Shown here: piece after piece, positions 20,176 to 27,702 of the stretch
How positions within the stretch are numbered: the stretch's first letter is position 1
Layout: every line of letters begins with the position of its first letter
Source of the DNA: Pseudomonas petrae
GTDB taxonomy: Bacteria > Pseudomonadota > Gammaproteobacteria > Pseudomonadales > Pseudomonadaceae
Direction of reading: 5' to 3'
DNA length: 64,000 nt
NCBI RefSeq assembly: GCF_021728295.1
Contig: NZ_JAKJXE010000004.1
Coordinates: 248,001 to 312,000 of the forward strand
Program-made: the position numbers and the translations under genes
The notes under the pieces: model-generated
What the model saw: the letters and a program-made list of their open reading frames with translations, nothing else
The model's database searches: none
What the model was told of the DNA's origin: nothing

Positions 20176-21101
20176 CAGCGTAGCCACAATTCCTTCACCG
20201 AATGATCCGACGCCTTACGCACCACAAGGCTGGCGCGTTCACGGGTCGGCAGAATGTTTTCCAGCAGATTGGGCCGGTTGATGTCGTGCCAGATCTTGCG
20301 CGCGGCGTCCGGGGATTTCTCCGGCGGCAGGTCGGCCAGTTCACGGAAATAGGCACCTCGCGCGCGAAACGCGGTGCGTTGCAGCATCAGGAAGCGCTCG
20401 ACGTACCAGCGCTCGATGTCACCCTCTTCGGCGTCCAGATAGATAGAAAAATCGAAGAAGTCCGAGACGATGCTGCCCGGCTTCTGCCCGTCGTTGCCCT
20501 CTGTCTGCAACACGTTCAGCCCTTCGAAAATCAGGATGTCGGGCTGGCTGACCTTGAAGAACTGGTCCGGAACGATGTCGTAGCTGATGTGGGAATAGAC
20601 CGGGGCAGTGATTTCCGGCGTGCCGGCCTTGAGGTCCGAAAGAAACTTGACCATGCGCTTGCGATCGTAGCTTTCCGGAAAGCCCTTGCGGTGCATGATG
20701 CCGTCGGCGACGAGCCGGGCATTGGGGTGGAGAAAGCCGTCGGTGGTGATCAGATCAACCCGGGGATGATCCGGCCAGCGCGCCATCAGCGCCTGCAGCA
20801 CCCGGGCGAAAGTGCTCTTGCCGACCGCGACGCTGCCCGCTACCGCGACCACATAGGTCTGGCGTTTGGCGGGGCGTCCGAGAAAAGTGTCCTTGATGCT
20901 GTCGAGATTGCGTGCAGCGTTGACGTGCAGATTGATCAGGCGCGACAACGGCAGGTAGACGTTGGCGACATCCTCCAGCGAGATGTCCTCGTTCACGCCT
21001 CGCAATGCGGCCAGGTCTTCTTCGGACAACGTCAATGGCGTACTGGCGCGCAGCCCCGCCCACTCCGCGCTGCTCATTACCAGATAGTCATCAGGGGCCA
21101 T
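20175..21101 (-). CDS. coaA: Type I pantothenate kinase
   Basis: A 308-residue ATP-dependent kinase making 4'-phosphopantothenate, the first step of coenzyme A synthesis. The P-loop is [16 protein letters not shown], followed by [12 protein letters not shown] and the [15 protein letters not shown] and IFEGLNVLQ segments of bacterial CoaA. Many pseudomonads use the unrelated type III enzyme CoaX; whether this genome also has coaX cannot be seen. It overlaps the Rap1a-like gene downstream. Confidence 0.92.
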   Translation of the reverse strand: MAPDDYLVMSSAEWAGLRASTPLTLSEEDLAALRGVNEDISLEDVANVYLPLSRLINLHVNAARNLDSIKDTFLGRPAKRQTYVVAVAGSVAVGKSTFARVLQALMARWPDHPRVDLITTDGFLHPNARLVADGIMHRKGFPESYDRKRMVKFLSDLKAGTPEITAPVYSHISYDIVPDQFFKVSQPDILIFEGLNVLQTEGNDGQKPGSIVSDFFDFSIYLDAEEGDIERWYVERFLMLQRTAFRARGAYFRELADLPPEKSPDAARKIWHDINRPNLLENILPTRERASLVVRKASDHSVKELWLR

Positions 21102-21203
21102 CAATCGCGTTCCAGTCAGGTGTCCGTATCGACAATGGTGCGAAGACTATCGTATTGATCCAAATGGAGGGCAGATTTATTTGAATCTGCCGGGGCAATT
21201 GGC

Positions 21204-21878
21204 CTACCGCCAGGACGACATATCTGCCAGATCCGAAGCCAGGGTTTCCAGTGTAGGGCGAGTGATCAACGGCGCTGGAGCCCCCTCGGGTGCTGACAGG
21301 CCGATACGGTTATGCCAGATTGTCGGCAGCCCGCATTTGGCCGTGCCGAACAGGTCATAGGCCGAACCCGCCACAAACACTGCATGGCTCGCATCGACGC
21401 CCAAGGTGTCCAGCGCCAGACGATAAGGCGCCGGGTCCGGCTTATAGAAACCGGCTTTCTCCGAGGTAATCACCACGTCAAACGGGATACCCAGCACATC
21501 CGCAGCGATGTGACCGAGGCGCTCGGAACAGTTGGTGACGATACCGAGCTTGTAATGGGGTTTCAGGGATTCGAGCACCGCCTTTGCTTCCGGCCACGGC
21601 TGCAACTCCCCAAAACGCCGATCAAGTTCCGCCGCTGCGTGATTGCCCAAACCGACTTCCATAGATGCTTCTTCCACCAGCGTTTCATAAGGGCGATAGC
21701 GGCCGCATCCGTAGGTCGCCTTTAGGTAGGCCATACGCCAGGTGCGGCCAAGCGCTTCGGAATCGGCGACTGAATTCCACAGTGTCCAGGAGTCCAGCAA
21801 AGCGGTCAGCAGATCGAAGAGTACGAGTTCGACGGGGGCTGTTGGATGGAGGGGTGATGAGGTGTCGGTTGTCATCAT
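21204..21878 (-). CDS. HAD-superfamily hydrolase, haloacid dehalogenase type II-like
   Basis: A 224-residue HAD protein. Motif I is LFDLLTALLDS (nucleophile Asp in FDLLTALL), motif II IVTNCSE, motif III KAGFYKPDPAPY, and motif IV FVAGSAYDLFGTAKCG. The last is dehalogenase-like, but phosphatase or phosphonate activity cannot be excluded. ATG 21878 has an AGGA site seven bases upstream. Confidence 0.8.
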   Translation of the reverse strand: MMTTDTSSPLHPTAPVELVLFDLLTALLDSWTLWNSVADSEALGRTWRMAYLKATYGCGRYRPYETLVEEASMEVGLGNHAAAELDRRFGELQPWPEAKAVLESLKPHYKLGIVTNCSERLGHIAADVLGIPFDVVITSEKAGFYKPDPAPYRLALDTLGVDASHAVFVAGSAYDLFGTAKCGLPTIWHNRIGLSAPEGAPAPLITRPTLETLASDLADMSSWR

Positions 21879-22309
21879 TGTGATTCCTGAGCGGGGGATA
21901 ACGTGCGGCGGATGTCCAGCCAGTGCAAGTGATTGGCGTCATGGGCGTCTTCGCGAGTGGCCCATTCTAGGCCGCGGTTGTCGCCAACGACCTCGCACCG
22001 ACTAACTCTATGATTCAGCGTTGGTTAACGACAGGATGGTCGACCCAGCTCTCAGCGTTTTTCTAGCCGACAGAGGTCTTGCCATGACTGGTGACCTGTT
22101 TCATACACGCACGATGTTAGCCGGTAGATCCACATGACTAAGCAGCTGAACCAAGTTGTGAGCGCATTTCGACACTTGCATGGGTAACGCGTAATGCTGA
22201 GCGCCCACACGAGTCACCATCGCGCTGGCGCTACTTCTTCCGCCCACCGTCCACGCTGGAACGCACCCAGGCGTGTGCCAGCGCAGGCAGTTTGTACCGA
22301 GTAGCCTAA
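21879..22309. other. Gene-free stretch
   Basis: No coding region, RNA or strong repeat was recognised in these 431 bases between the HAD gene and the orphan nuclease. Short open frames here have no ribosome site or recognisable composition. Confidence 0.6.
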
Positions 22310-23392
22310 TCAGCTGTAGTGTGAAATCACGCCCTTCAAGTGGTCGGAGAAGCTATATATATCGTCGACAGAATCAATTGCATGCCGGGTTTCATTTTTC
22401 TCACGATCAAAAATACCTATGTATTTTTGGCTCCGATTGAAATGTAGCCGGCATATGGGTTTCCGATTGTTGTCGTCCAGCAGGATGCCGAAATAGCTCT
22501 GTGTGTCCCGGTGCACAATACGTTTCGCGTCAACGACCGATCTCACGATTGCTTTAACAACGTGGAAGCCTTCCAGCTCTTCAAGCGTGGTTTGTACACG
22601 ATCGTCCTCTGTCTCTTCGACCGATTCGCCTGCTGGATTGCTATCAACGGGGACCATGGCGAAAGTCGGCTGGATTGGACCACTGATGGCCGACTTAAGG
22701 CGGTCATTGACTTGATCGCCCAAGAACTGTGCAGCAGCCTTTCGAGTCAACACTGCGAATTGTTCACGAACTTTTTGAGTGATGATCCCTTCATAAACAC
22801 GGGCCGCGAAAAACTTAACAAACTCGTCATCAGGTTTGGTGAACTGAGCGGCTATCACCCTTTTTATCTGGCCTACGTACTTCAGCTCCCCAGCCGCGCT
22901 GATAATGGAGTCGACGTCGAAAGCGGACTTCGTGAGCTTCTCCAGCTCGGGCAACGCGTGTTCGTCGAGATCGAGCAGATCCAGCTCCAGAAACGGCTTG
23001 TCATCCATTTTATTCGGCGCATCGAGGTCGGTATAAAACCGGTAGACCCGCCCATTAGTGAGTATGGAAATTCGCGCACTGGTGACGTGGAAATAGCGAA
23101 ACAGCTGGCTGGCATGATTGATATGAAGGGGTTCACCGATTTTTTTGCATTCGATCAGGATTTGCACCTCACCATTTTTCATAATGGCGTAATCGATTTT
23201 CTCTCCCTTTTTTGTTCCAACGTCGCAGATGTACTCTGGGACTACTTCCAGCGGATCAAATACATCATATCCAAGTACAGAATTGATGAACGGCATCACG
23301 AACGCTGTCTTGGTTGCTTCCTCAGTCTGAATAGCAGCAGATTGCTGCTGGATTTTGGCGGATAACGCGTTGACTCTCGCTAGAAATTCCAT
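22310..23392 (-). CDS. Orphan type I restriction enzyme R-N domain protein (PD-(D/E)XK nuclease)
   Basis: A 360-residue stand-alone protein related to the N-terminal nuclease domain of HsdR. The nuclease motif is formed by Asp67 (KIDYAI) and Glu81-Cys-Lys83 (ILIECKK), with Glu in TEEATKTAF as a further conserved residue. No helicase domain and no HsdM or HsdS gene are present. Such orphan proteins are frequent near integrated elements and may act in defence or in nucleic-acid repair; the function is unproven. ATG 23392 has the site AAGGAGCGAAAT. The sequence has lower GC than the flanking core genes, and the gene lies 390 bases outside the left end of the mobile element. Confidence 0.75.
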   Translation of the reverse strand: MEFLARVNALSAKIQQQSAAIQTEEATKTAFVMPFINSVLGYDVFDPLEVVPEYICDVGTKKGEKIDYAIMKNGEVQILIECKKIGEPLHINHASQLFRYFHVTSARISILTNGRVYRFYTDLDAPNKMDDKPFLELDLLDLDEHALPELEKLTKSAFDVDSIISAAGELKYVGQIKRVIAAQFTKPDDEFVKFFAARVYEGIITQKVREQFAVLTRKAAAQFLGDQVNDRLKSAISGPIQPTFAMVPVDSNPAGESVEETEDDRVQTTLEELEGFHVVKAIVRSVVDAKRIVHRDTQSYFGILLDDNNRKPICRLHFNRSQKYIGIFDREKNETRHAIDSVDDIYSFSDHLKGVISHYS

Positions 23393-23779
23393 ATTTCGCT
23401 CCTTGCTCGGAAAAGTCAGAGTAGTAGCAACAATCCATGCTGGCAATTCAAAATCAGAGCGAAATCTTTAGAATCAGAGACGTCTTGCACGGACGCCACC
23501 ACAGTCCTACAAAGCGCGATTCAGCACTGCCTAAAACTCAATGCAAAACAAGCTCAAAGACTTAGGGACCAATCACTTCAATTCATTCAGGTGGAAAACC
23601 TGAGCAATTTTTGAATCAACCACGATACAGGTCTGTGTGCGGTGGGTCGAAAAGACGATCATAGAAAAATGGAAATATCAGAGAGCGCAAGCGTCAATCC
23701 TGCTGACCGCCGCGTGGAGCGTGATGAAGTTGGAACTGCTAAGCGGAGAGGTAAAGGATGAAGCTGGGGGGGGCGTTAT
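23393..23779. other. Gene-free stretch left of the ffs remnant
   Basis: No supported gene. It should contain the original downstream flank of the ffs gene, since the native 3' end of the RNA lies at about 23780. Confidence 0.5.
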
Positions 23780-23890
23780 GGAGGCAACCCCACCAGCCAC
23801 ACCCCGGCACACAATGTTCCCGCTGTGGCTGCTGCCTTCCGGCTCTGACCAGATCGCATGCAAGCATGCTCGGTAATCGTTGCGGGCCTT
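23780..23890 (-). pseudogene. attL: chimeric remnant of the 4.5S RNA gene
   Basis: The 3' arm and apical GGAAGGCAGCAGCC loop region match the intact ffs copy exactly over 70 bases (23783-23852). Beyond the crossover the 5' arm is different: an inserted GCATGC-AA-GCATGC palindrome replaces the normal helix strand, then GGTAATCGTTGCGGG (plus strand, 23872-23886) again matches ffs. The 3' flank (plus strand GCGTTATGG, 23773-23781) pairs perfectly with the leader of the intact copy at 36058, which shows that this is the native 3' end of the split gene. Probably not a working SRP RNA. Confidence 0.75.
23783..23852. repeat. Left 70-bp direct repeat (attachment core)
   Basis: Identical to 35949-36018. 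It starts GGCAACCCCACCAGCCACAC and ends CGGCTCTGACCAG. The integrase crossover lies somewhere within it. Confidence 0.95.
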
Positions 23891-23984
23891 ATGGGGCAAG
23901 GGTTTCAGGCTGATGAGGTTGCAAGATATCTATCGTGCGGACACGTAGCACGGCGGGTGAAATCTCCGGGGGTGTAGCCAGCAT

Positions 23985-24102
23985 TGTCACACATTGCTGT
24001 CACACATCGGTGTCACACACATGGCATACCTGATCCGTCGCGGAGCCTTCTACTACCTGAATCTCCGGCTACCCAAGCACCTGTTCCCAAGGTGTCACAC
24101 AT
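23985..24102. promoter_or_regulatory. Putative integrase arm-type sites, TGTCACACAT direct repeats
   Basis: TGTCACACAT occurs at 23985 and 23998 and TGTCACACAC at 24011, exactly 13 bases apart, then TGTCACACAT again at 24093 inside the integrase gene. A related TGTCACACTT is at 35887 near the other end. Regular repeats near both ends are typical of integrase arm sites; three of them cover the integrase start, so autoregulation is possible. Confidence 0.6.
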
Positions 24103-25415
24103 TACGCTTAAGTCTGAATATCCAACGACGTCAACCGGCGACATTTCTTGCTGCATCACTCGCTCAAAAGATTCATCAGCATCTCTCAGAACACCCTACC
24201 GTCGATCTTGAGATGCTGCATGCGCTCTGTACGCAGTGGCGTGACGCTAGCTCGATACCAACAATGTCTGTACCCGTGAGCGGCATTGCAGAGCCCTCAA
24301 AGCATCGCTTGAAAACTGGGCCGACTCTCGGTGAACTCGCTAAAAAATACGTCACGGAAGGCAAGGCAGGGGGATTGTGGCGTGAGGTCAGCACACACGA
24401 AGTTGAACGCTCATTACGAGACCTGTTCGAGCTGATGGGCGACATGCCTGCTGTTACATTCGATGGACATCAAGCTCGGCTGCTGAAAGATCGTCTATCC
24501 CGTTGCCCGCAATACTTCGCCCTGCTCCCCCAATTCAAAGGTAAAACGCTGCTTCAGGTAATCGAATCTGGAGCCCCGTACAAGACGATCACAGCCGTCA
24601 CTGTGAACAATCGTCTACGCAAGCTCTCGGCGTTCATGAACTGGTGCAAGTCAAACGGATACATTTCAGAGAATCCGTTGATGGGTCTCAAGGTCATGAC
24701 TGGGTCAGCGAAGGATGCAAGATTGTCGTTTGATCAGCATGACCTAACCGCCCTTCTCAGTCTGGTGGCACTTAAGACCGAAGCCCGCAAGCATCCTTGG
24801 CGATACTGGTTGCCGCTCCTTGGCAGGTTCACGGGCGCCCGGCTGGAAGAGCTTTGCCAGTTGCACGTAGCTGACTTCATTACGTTGCAAGGAATTCAGT
24901 GCATCCGCATTGATGACGGTCACGAATCACAGAATCTTAAGAACAGCAGCAGCCGTCGCATACTCCCGATGCATCCTGCACTCACCGAATTGGGCCTGCT
25001 TGACCATGTCGAGGTGATGAGAAAGTCAGGCTCAGACCGGCTATTCCCAGACCTTGAACCTGTCAGAGGCAAACTGGGGCACGCACCGTCAAAGTGGTTC
25101 GGACGTTACAAGACCAAGCAGGGCATCACTGATCCGAAGAAAACGTTTCACAGCTTCAGACATACCATGATTGATGACTTGAGAGACGCTGGCGTACAGG
25201 ACTCCTTGATAAAACGTATCGCGGGCCATGAAGACTCAGCGGTAACTTTTGGCATTTATGGAAGCCGTCTACCCTTGAACGCGATGATCGAGGCGATCAT
25301 GCAAATCCCAGCAACTGGAGTCGGGTCCGAAACGGTAAGAGCTGAAAGTATTTCCGCAGATGAGCTGGCAACAACGAAAGCCGGTGAAATGATCAGTCCG
25401 CCGAAGCTGCTCTGA
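24021..25415 (+). CDS. Tyrosine recombinase (phage-type integrase)
   Basis: A 464-residue site-specific recombinase. The N-terminus (MAYLIRRGAFYYLNLRLPKHLF) is the small DUF6538-type domain of phage integrases; a SAM-like core-binding domain follows (about 105-235) and then the catalytic domain. Visible catalytic residues are the Arg of GRFTGARLEEL (about 273), HSFRHT (about 376) and the Tyr of GHEDSAVTFGIYG (about 413). It lies directly beside attL. The start is uncertain: ATG 24021 has no good ribosome site, and TTG 23994 would add nine residues read from the repeat sequence. It should integrate and, with a helper, excise the element at ffs. Confidence 0.88.
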   Translation: MAYLIRRGAFYYLNLRLPKHLFPRCHTLRLSLNIQRRQPATFLAASLAQKIHQHLSEHPTVDLEMLHALCTQWRDASSIPTMSVPVSGIAEPSKHRLKTGPTLGELAKKYVTEGKAGGLWREVSTHEVERSLRDLFELMGDMPAVTFDGHQARLLKDRLSRCPQYFALLPQFKGKTLLQVIESGAPYKTITAVTVNNRLRKLSAFMNWCKSNGYISENPLMGLKVMTGSAKDARLSFDQHDLTALLSLVALKTEARKHPWRYWLPLLGRFTGARLEELCQLHVADFITLQGIQCIRIDDGHESQNLKNSSSRRILPMHPALTELGLLDHVEVMRKSGSDRLFPDLEPVRGKLGHAPSKWFGRYKTKQGITDPKKTFHSFRHTMIDDLRDAGVQDSLIKRIAGHEDSAVTFGIYGSRLPLNAMIEAIMQIPATGVGSETVRAESISADELATTKAGEMISPPKLL

Positions 25416-25689
25416 ATTGATCGCATTAATATAAGCAAGCCGCAAATACAAGCGTCATAAGCGACAAAGGATACGATATATGCGACATGAGACTATGCAA
25501 GGAGGGAAAAGCATGTTACAATAAGCCACAAGAAAGATAAAAATAAATACAACTCTGAAACATCCCCGTTACACCCGCATTCAAACTCCGAACCATCACT
25601 CACTTGCCTCTTCTCAAGCTATGCGTTCGGCGTTCGTTAGGCCAAGGCGTACAGATGCCTTCGACAATCACCAGCAGTTTGATTGGGCC
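25416..25689. other. Non-coding stretch with a strong ribosome site on a three-codon frame
   Basis: No normal gene was found. AAGGAGGG (25499-25506) is followed six bases later by ATG TTA CAA TAA (25513-25524), a three-codon minigene. The rest is AT-rich and could hold promoters. Confidence 0.4.
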
Positions 25690-25851
25690 GGTTACTGTTA
25701 GATCAAAGGTGTTCCAAGCACCGTTCCATGTTACCGCTGTGGCATTTGATCGAATTCAGCGAGTGTGACCCGCACTTTAATCGGGTACAAATTCCTGAAG
25801 GTAACTCCAGCATTTGGAGCTTTAAGGCCACTCAAAGTGGTCTTTCTTTTT
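25690..25851 (+). ncRNA. Candidate small structured RNA or leader ending in a terminator
   Basis: Successive perfect short hairpins are GGTG/CACC (25708-25722), ACCCG/CGGGT (25768-25786) and CTCCA/TGGAG (25805-25819), followed by a Rho-independent terminator. No open frame is credible here, since the 62-codon frame runs through the terminator. Either a small RNA or an attenuating leader for the gene at 25934. Confidence 0.45.
25824..25851 (+). terminator. Rho-independent terminator
   Basis: A stem AAGGCCACT / AGTGGTCTT (9 bp with one G-T pair, loop CAA) is followed by TCTTTTT. Confidence 0.8.
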
Positions 25852-25933
25852 GCTTAGAATTTCTAATGTAACGCCGTAACAATCATACCCACCACCCAAC
25901 CCCAGCCATCCAACTTATGGAGACGGACACCCT

Positions 25934-26212
25934 ATGCCTTTGATTTATAAATTCTGTGAAACATGTGGAGCCAGATACGGAACTTTCCGTAGTCAGCGGA
26001 AGCACTGTTCCAATGCTTGCCGCCAACGTGCCTATCGCGAATCCCAAGCGACCACCGTACACGATGAAACAACGCTGACGCTTCAGTTCGGCAGAGTCAC
26101 CGTTAAACTCGTTGATCTTGACCCAGCCAGCGATAAAGAGAGCTTACGCCGAACGATCATTGAGGTGCTCGGGCCTGAGTTGATTGAACAGGCAACAGCG
26201 TTAAAGCCGTAA
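25934..26212 (+). CDS. Small zinc-ribbon protein
   Basis: 92 residues. The N-terminal part, FCETCGARYGTFRSQRKHCSNACRQRAYR, has a C-x2-C...C-x3-C zinc ribbon as in short phage and plasmid DNA-binding proteins. The C-terminal half is acidic and mixed. It is the first gene after the terminator at 25851. Function unknown; a regulatory or DNA-processing role is a guess. Confidence 0.6.
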   Translation: MPLIYKFCETCGARYGTFRSQRKHCSNACRQRAYRESQATTVHDETTLTLQFGRVTVKLVDLDPASDKESLRRTIIEVLGPELIEQATALKP

Positions 26213-26247
26213 CACTAACCCCTCAACCCATAAAAGGAGGAACTTCT

Positions 26248-26340
26248 ATGGAGATACAAACCTATGAGCAACTATTTCATCGTAAACCGCCCAAGCAATC
26301 TTGTTGTTGGGGTGATAGCCACAAGTTACACGCCAGTTGA
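26248..26340 (+). CDS. Possible 30-residue leader peptide
   Basis: AAGGAGG with seven-base spacing precedes ATG 26248, a better ribosome site than that of the 136-residue gene starting 16 bases later in another frame. The peptide (MEIQTYEQLFHRKPPKQSCC...) ends at 26340 inside that gene. It may be a coupled leader or may mean that initiation at this spot is ambiguous. Confidence 0.35.
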   Translation: MEIQTYEQLFHRKPPKQSCCWGDSHKLHAS

Positions 26341-26674
26341 TACGCCGCTAAAGATGTTCGTCCTTGCCAACGAGCAATCCCTTGCTGCCTATGACAAGCA
26401 TTTGTCCCGCAATCACGAAACGCTGTTAGACATTGGTGAGTTGATGAGGAAGTCCGCTCACATCAATGATCAAGTGTCGAAGGACAAGGCAAGCAAGGTA
26501 GAGGCAAAGTCACAACGTACAAGAGCGGAACAAGTTGTTTCAATTCAAGATCGAGAAGAATACATCCTCGCTTGGATTCGCAACCACCCTGACGCCAATG
26601 AGTATGACTTACATGACGCCATCGGCATGGGCATTGTAGCTGCTCGTGCATACATCAGGTTATACGGATTTTAA
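26264..26674 (+). CDS. Hypothetical protein, 136 aa
   Basis: No family recognised. The N-terminal 60 residues look globular (SNYFIVNRPSNLVVGVIATSY), residues 70-95 are charged and helical, and the C-terminus (REEYILAWIRNHPDANEYDLHDAIGMGIVAARAYIRLYGF) resembles a small helical DNA-binding tail. A weak GGAG lies ten bases before ATG 26264. A 30-codon frame overlaps its start. Confidence 0.55.
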   Translation: MSNYFIVNRPSNLVVGVIATSYTPVDTPLKMFVLANEQSLAAYDKHLSRNHETLLDIGELMRKSAHINDQVSKDKASKVEAKSQRTRAEQVVSIQDREEYILAWIRNHPDANEYDLHDAIGMGIVAARAYIRLYGF

Positions 26675-26830
26675 TGGCCCTACAGGGCGTTCAAACATGC
26701 AAGGTAGGCCATAGTACCACTTGCAACAAAATACGCCCTGAGAGCCAAGTAGAGCAAGCATCAAAACATCAAATATCGCACTATTTCTGCCTACATTCAG
26801 GCAAATAACAACCTTAGAGGAAAACCCAAC

Positions 26831-27451
26831 ATGAAAGACACACTATTCGCTGCCGCCCTTGCAAAAGATGCCACCGTAAACCCTGTTGTCGAAGACATTG
26901 CAACACCAATGCAAAACATTTTCAGTCAAGCCACGTTTGACCGTATGTGCGACCAAGCTAAATTCTTCTACGAAGCAACAATCGAGAAACCACAACACCT
27001 AAACGCCAAGGGCGCCATTGTCGAATTCATGATTGAAGGTTGCCAATCGGCAGCAGACAAATACCATGAGCTTCTGTCCGCAGGTTACACGCCCCTCCCA
27101 ATGGAATCACCACTCCAAAGCTTCCACCTTGTGGGCACCGCTGGCGGGGTTGTGTTAATCCAAATTCATGTATGCAAGCCAGCAGAACAGCAGGCGGCTG
27201 ACCTGAACGACATCTTCGCTGGTATGAAAGTGCAGTACCTCAAAGACCTTGAGGCTGCTCAGGCGCAGGAAATCGAGCGTCAAATTGATATCGCCCTGCA
27301 AGCTGCTGCTCGAAAAGAAGCTGCCAAAGTGGAGGCGGCGCAGAAAGCCCTTGCTGACAAAGTGCGAGCCGAGTTGCATGCCAGTCGTGAACAACTGCGA
27401 GCTTCCTTGATCGCGAAAGGTAAGCTAAACGCTAAAGGTGAAGCCGCGTGA
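26831..27451 (+). CDS. Hypothetical protein, 206 aa, first gene of the tape-measure operon
   Basis: Residues 1-130 appear globular; residues 135-200 form a continuous Ala/Glu/Lys/Gln-rich helix likely to be a coiled coil (ARKEAAKVEAAQKALADKVR). GAGG lies upstream of ATG 26831. The stop overlaps the GTG of the next frame (GTGA), so it is translationally coupled to the genes leading to the tape-measure protein. The position before the tape measure is where tail-assembly chaperones sit in phages, but no sequence match to that family is visible. Confidence 0.6.
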   Translation: MKDTLFAAALAKDATVNPVVEDIATPMQNIFSQATFDRMCDQAKFFYEATIEKPQHLNAKGAIVEFMIEGCQSAADKYHELLSAGYTPLPMESPLQSFHLVGTAGGVVLIQIHVCKPAEQQAADLNDIFAGMKVQYLKDLEAAQAQEIERQIDIALQAAARKEAAKVEAAQKALADKVRAELHASREQLRASLIAKGKLNAKGEAA

Positions 27452-27702
27452 CTATGACAGGAACAGAAAGAATTCTAAGGGAGCGCTATGCTCCTCACAC
27501 AATGCCAGTGCAAAAGTCTCAAGTATCATGGACGCTGATTATGAAAGCGGCTGACCACGGAGAAAGTTGTGTCTTTGACGCATGCAACGAACACAACAAA
27601 GCTAATGGCCGTCTCCCATTCCAATCGTTCATTCTTCCGGCAGATGTGCCGGGAGTTGGACAGCGAGGCGATTGGGTGATTAGAAAGGAGGTGGCCCAAT
27701 GA
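27448..27702 (+). CDS. Hypothetical protein, 84 aa
   Basis: A small protein without a recognised family (GERILRERYAPHTMPVQKSQ... region, SFILPADVPGVGQRGDWVIRKE). It starts at GTG 27448 overlapping the preceding stop; ATG 27454 is an alternative. Its stop overlaps the tape-measure start (ATGATGA). The end of the gene contains a perfect AAGGAGGTG ribosome site for the next gene. Confidence 0.55.
   Translation: MTMTGTERILRERYAPHTMPVQKSQVSWTLIMKAADHGESCVFDACNEHNKANGRLPFQSFILPADVPGVGQRGDWVIRKEVAQ

Noticed and set aside
23637..23876. 79-codon frame over the attL region
   Set aside because: It covers the ffs remnant on the opposite strand and has no gene features.
25683..25871. 62-codon frame before the zinc-ribbon gene
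   Set aside because: It runs through a clear Rho-independent terminator and several hairpins.
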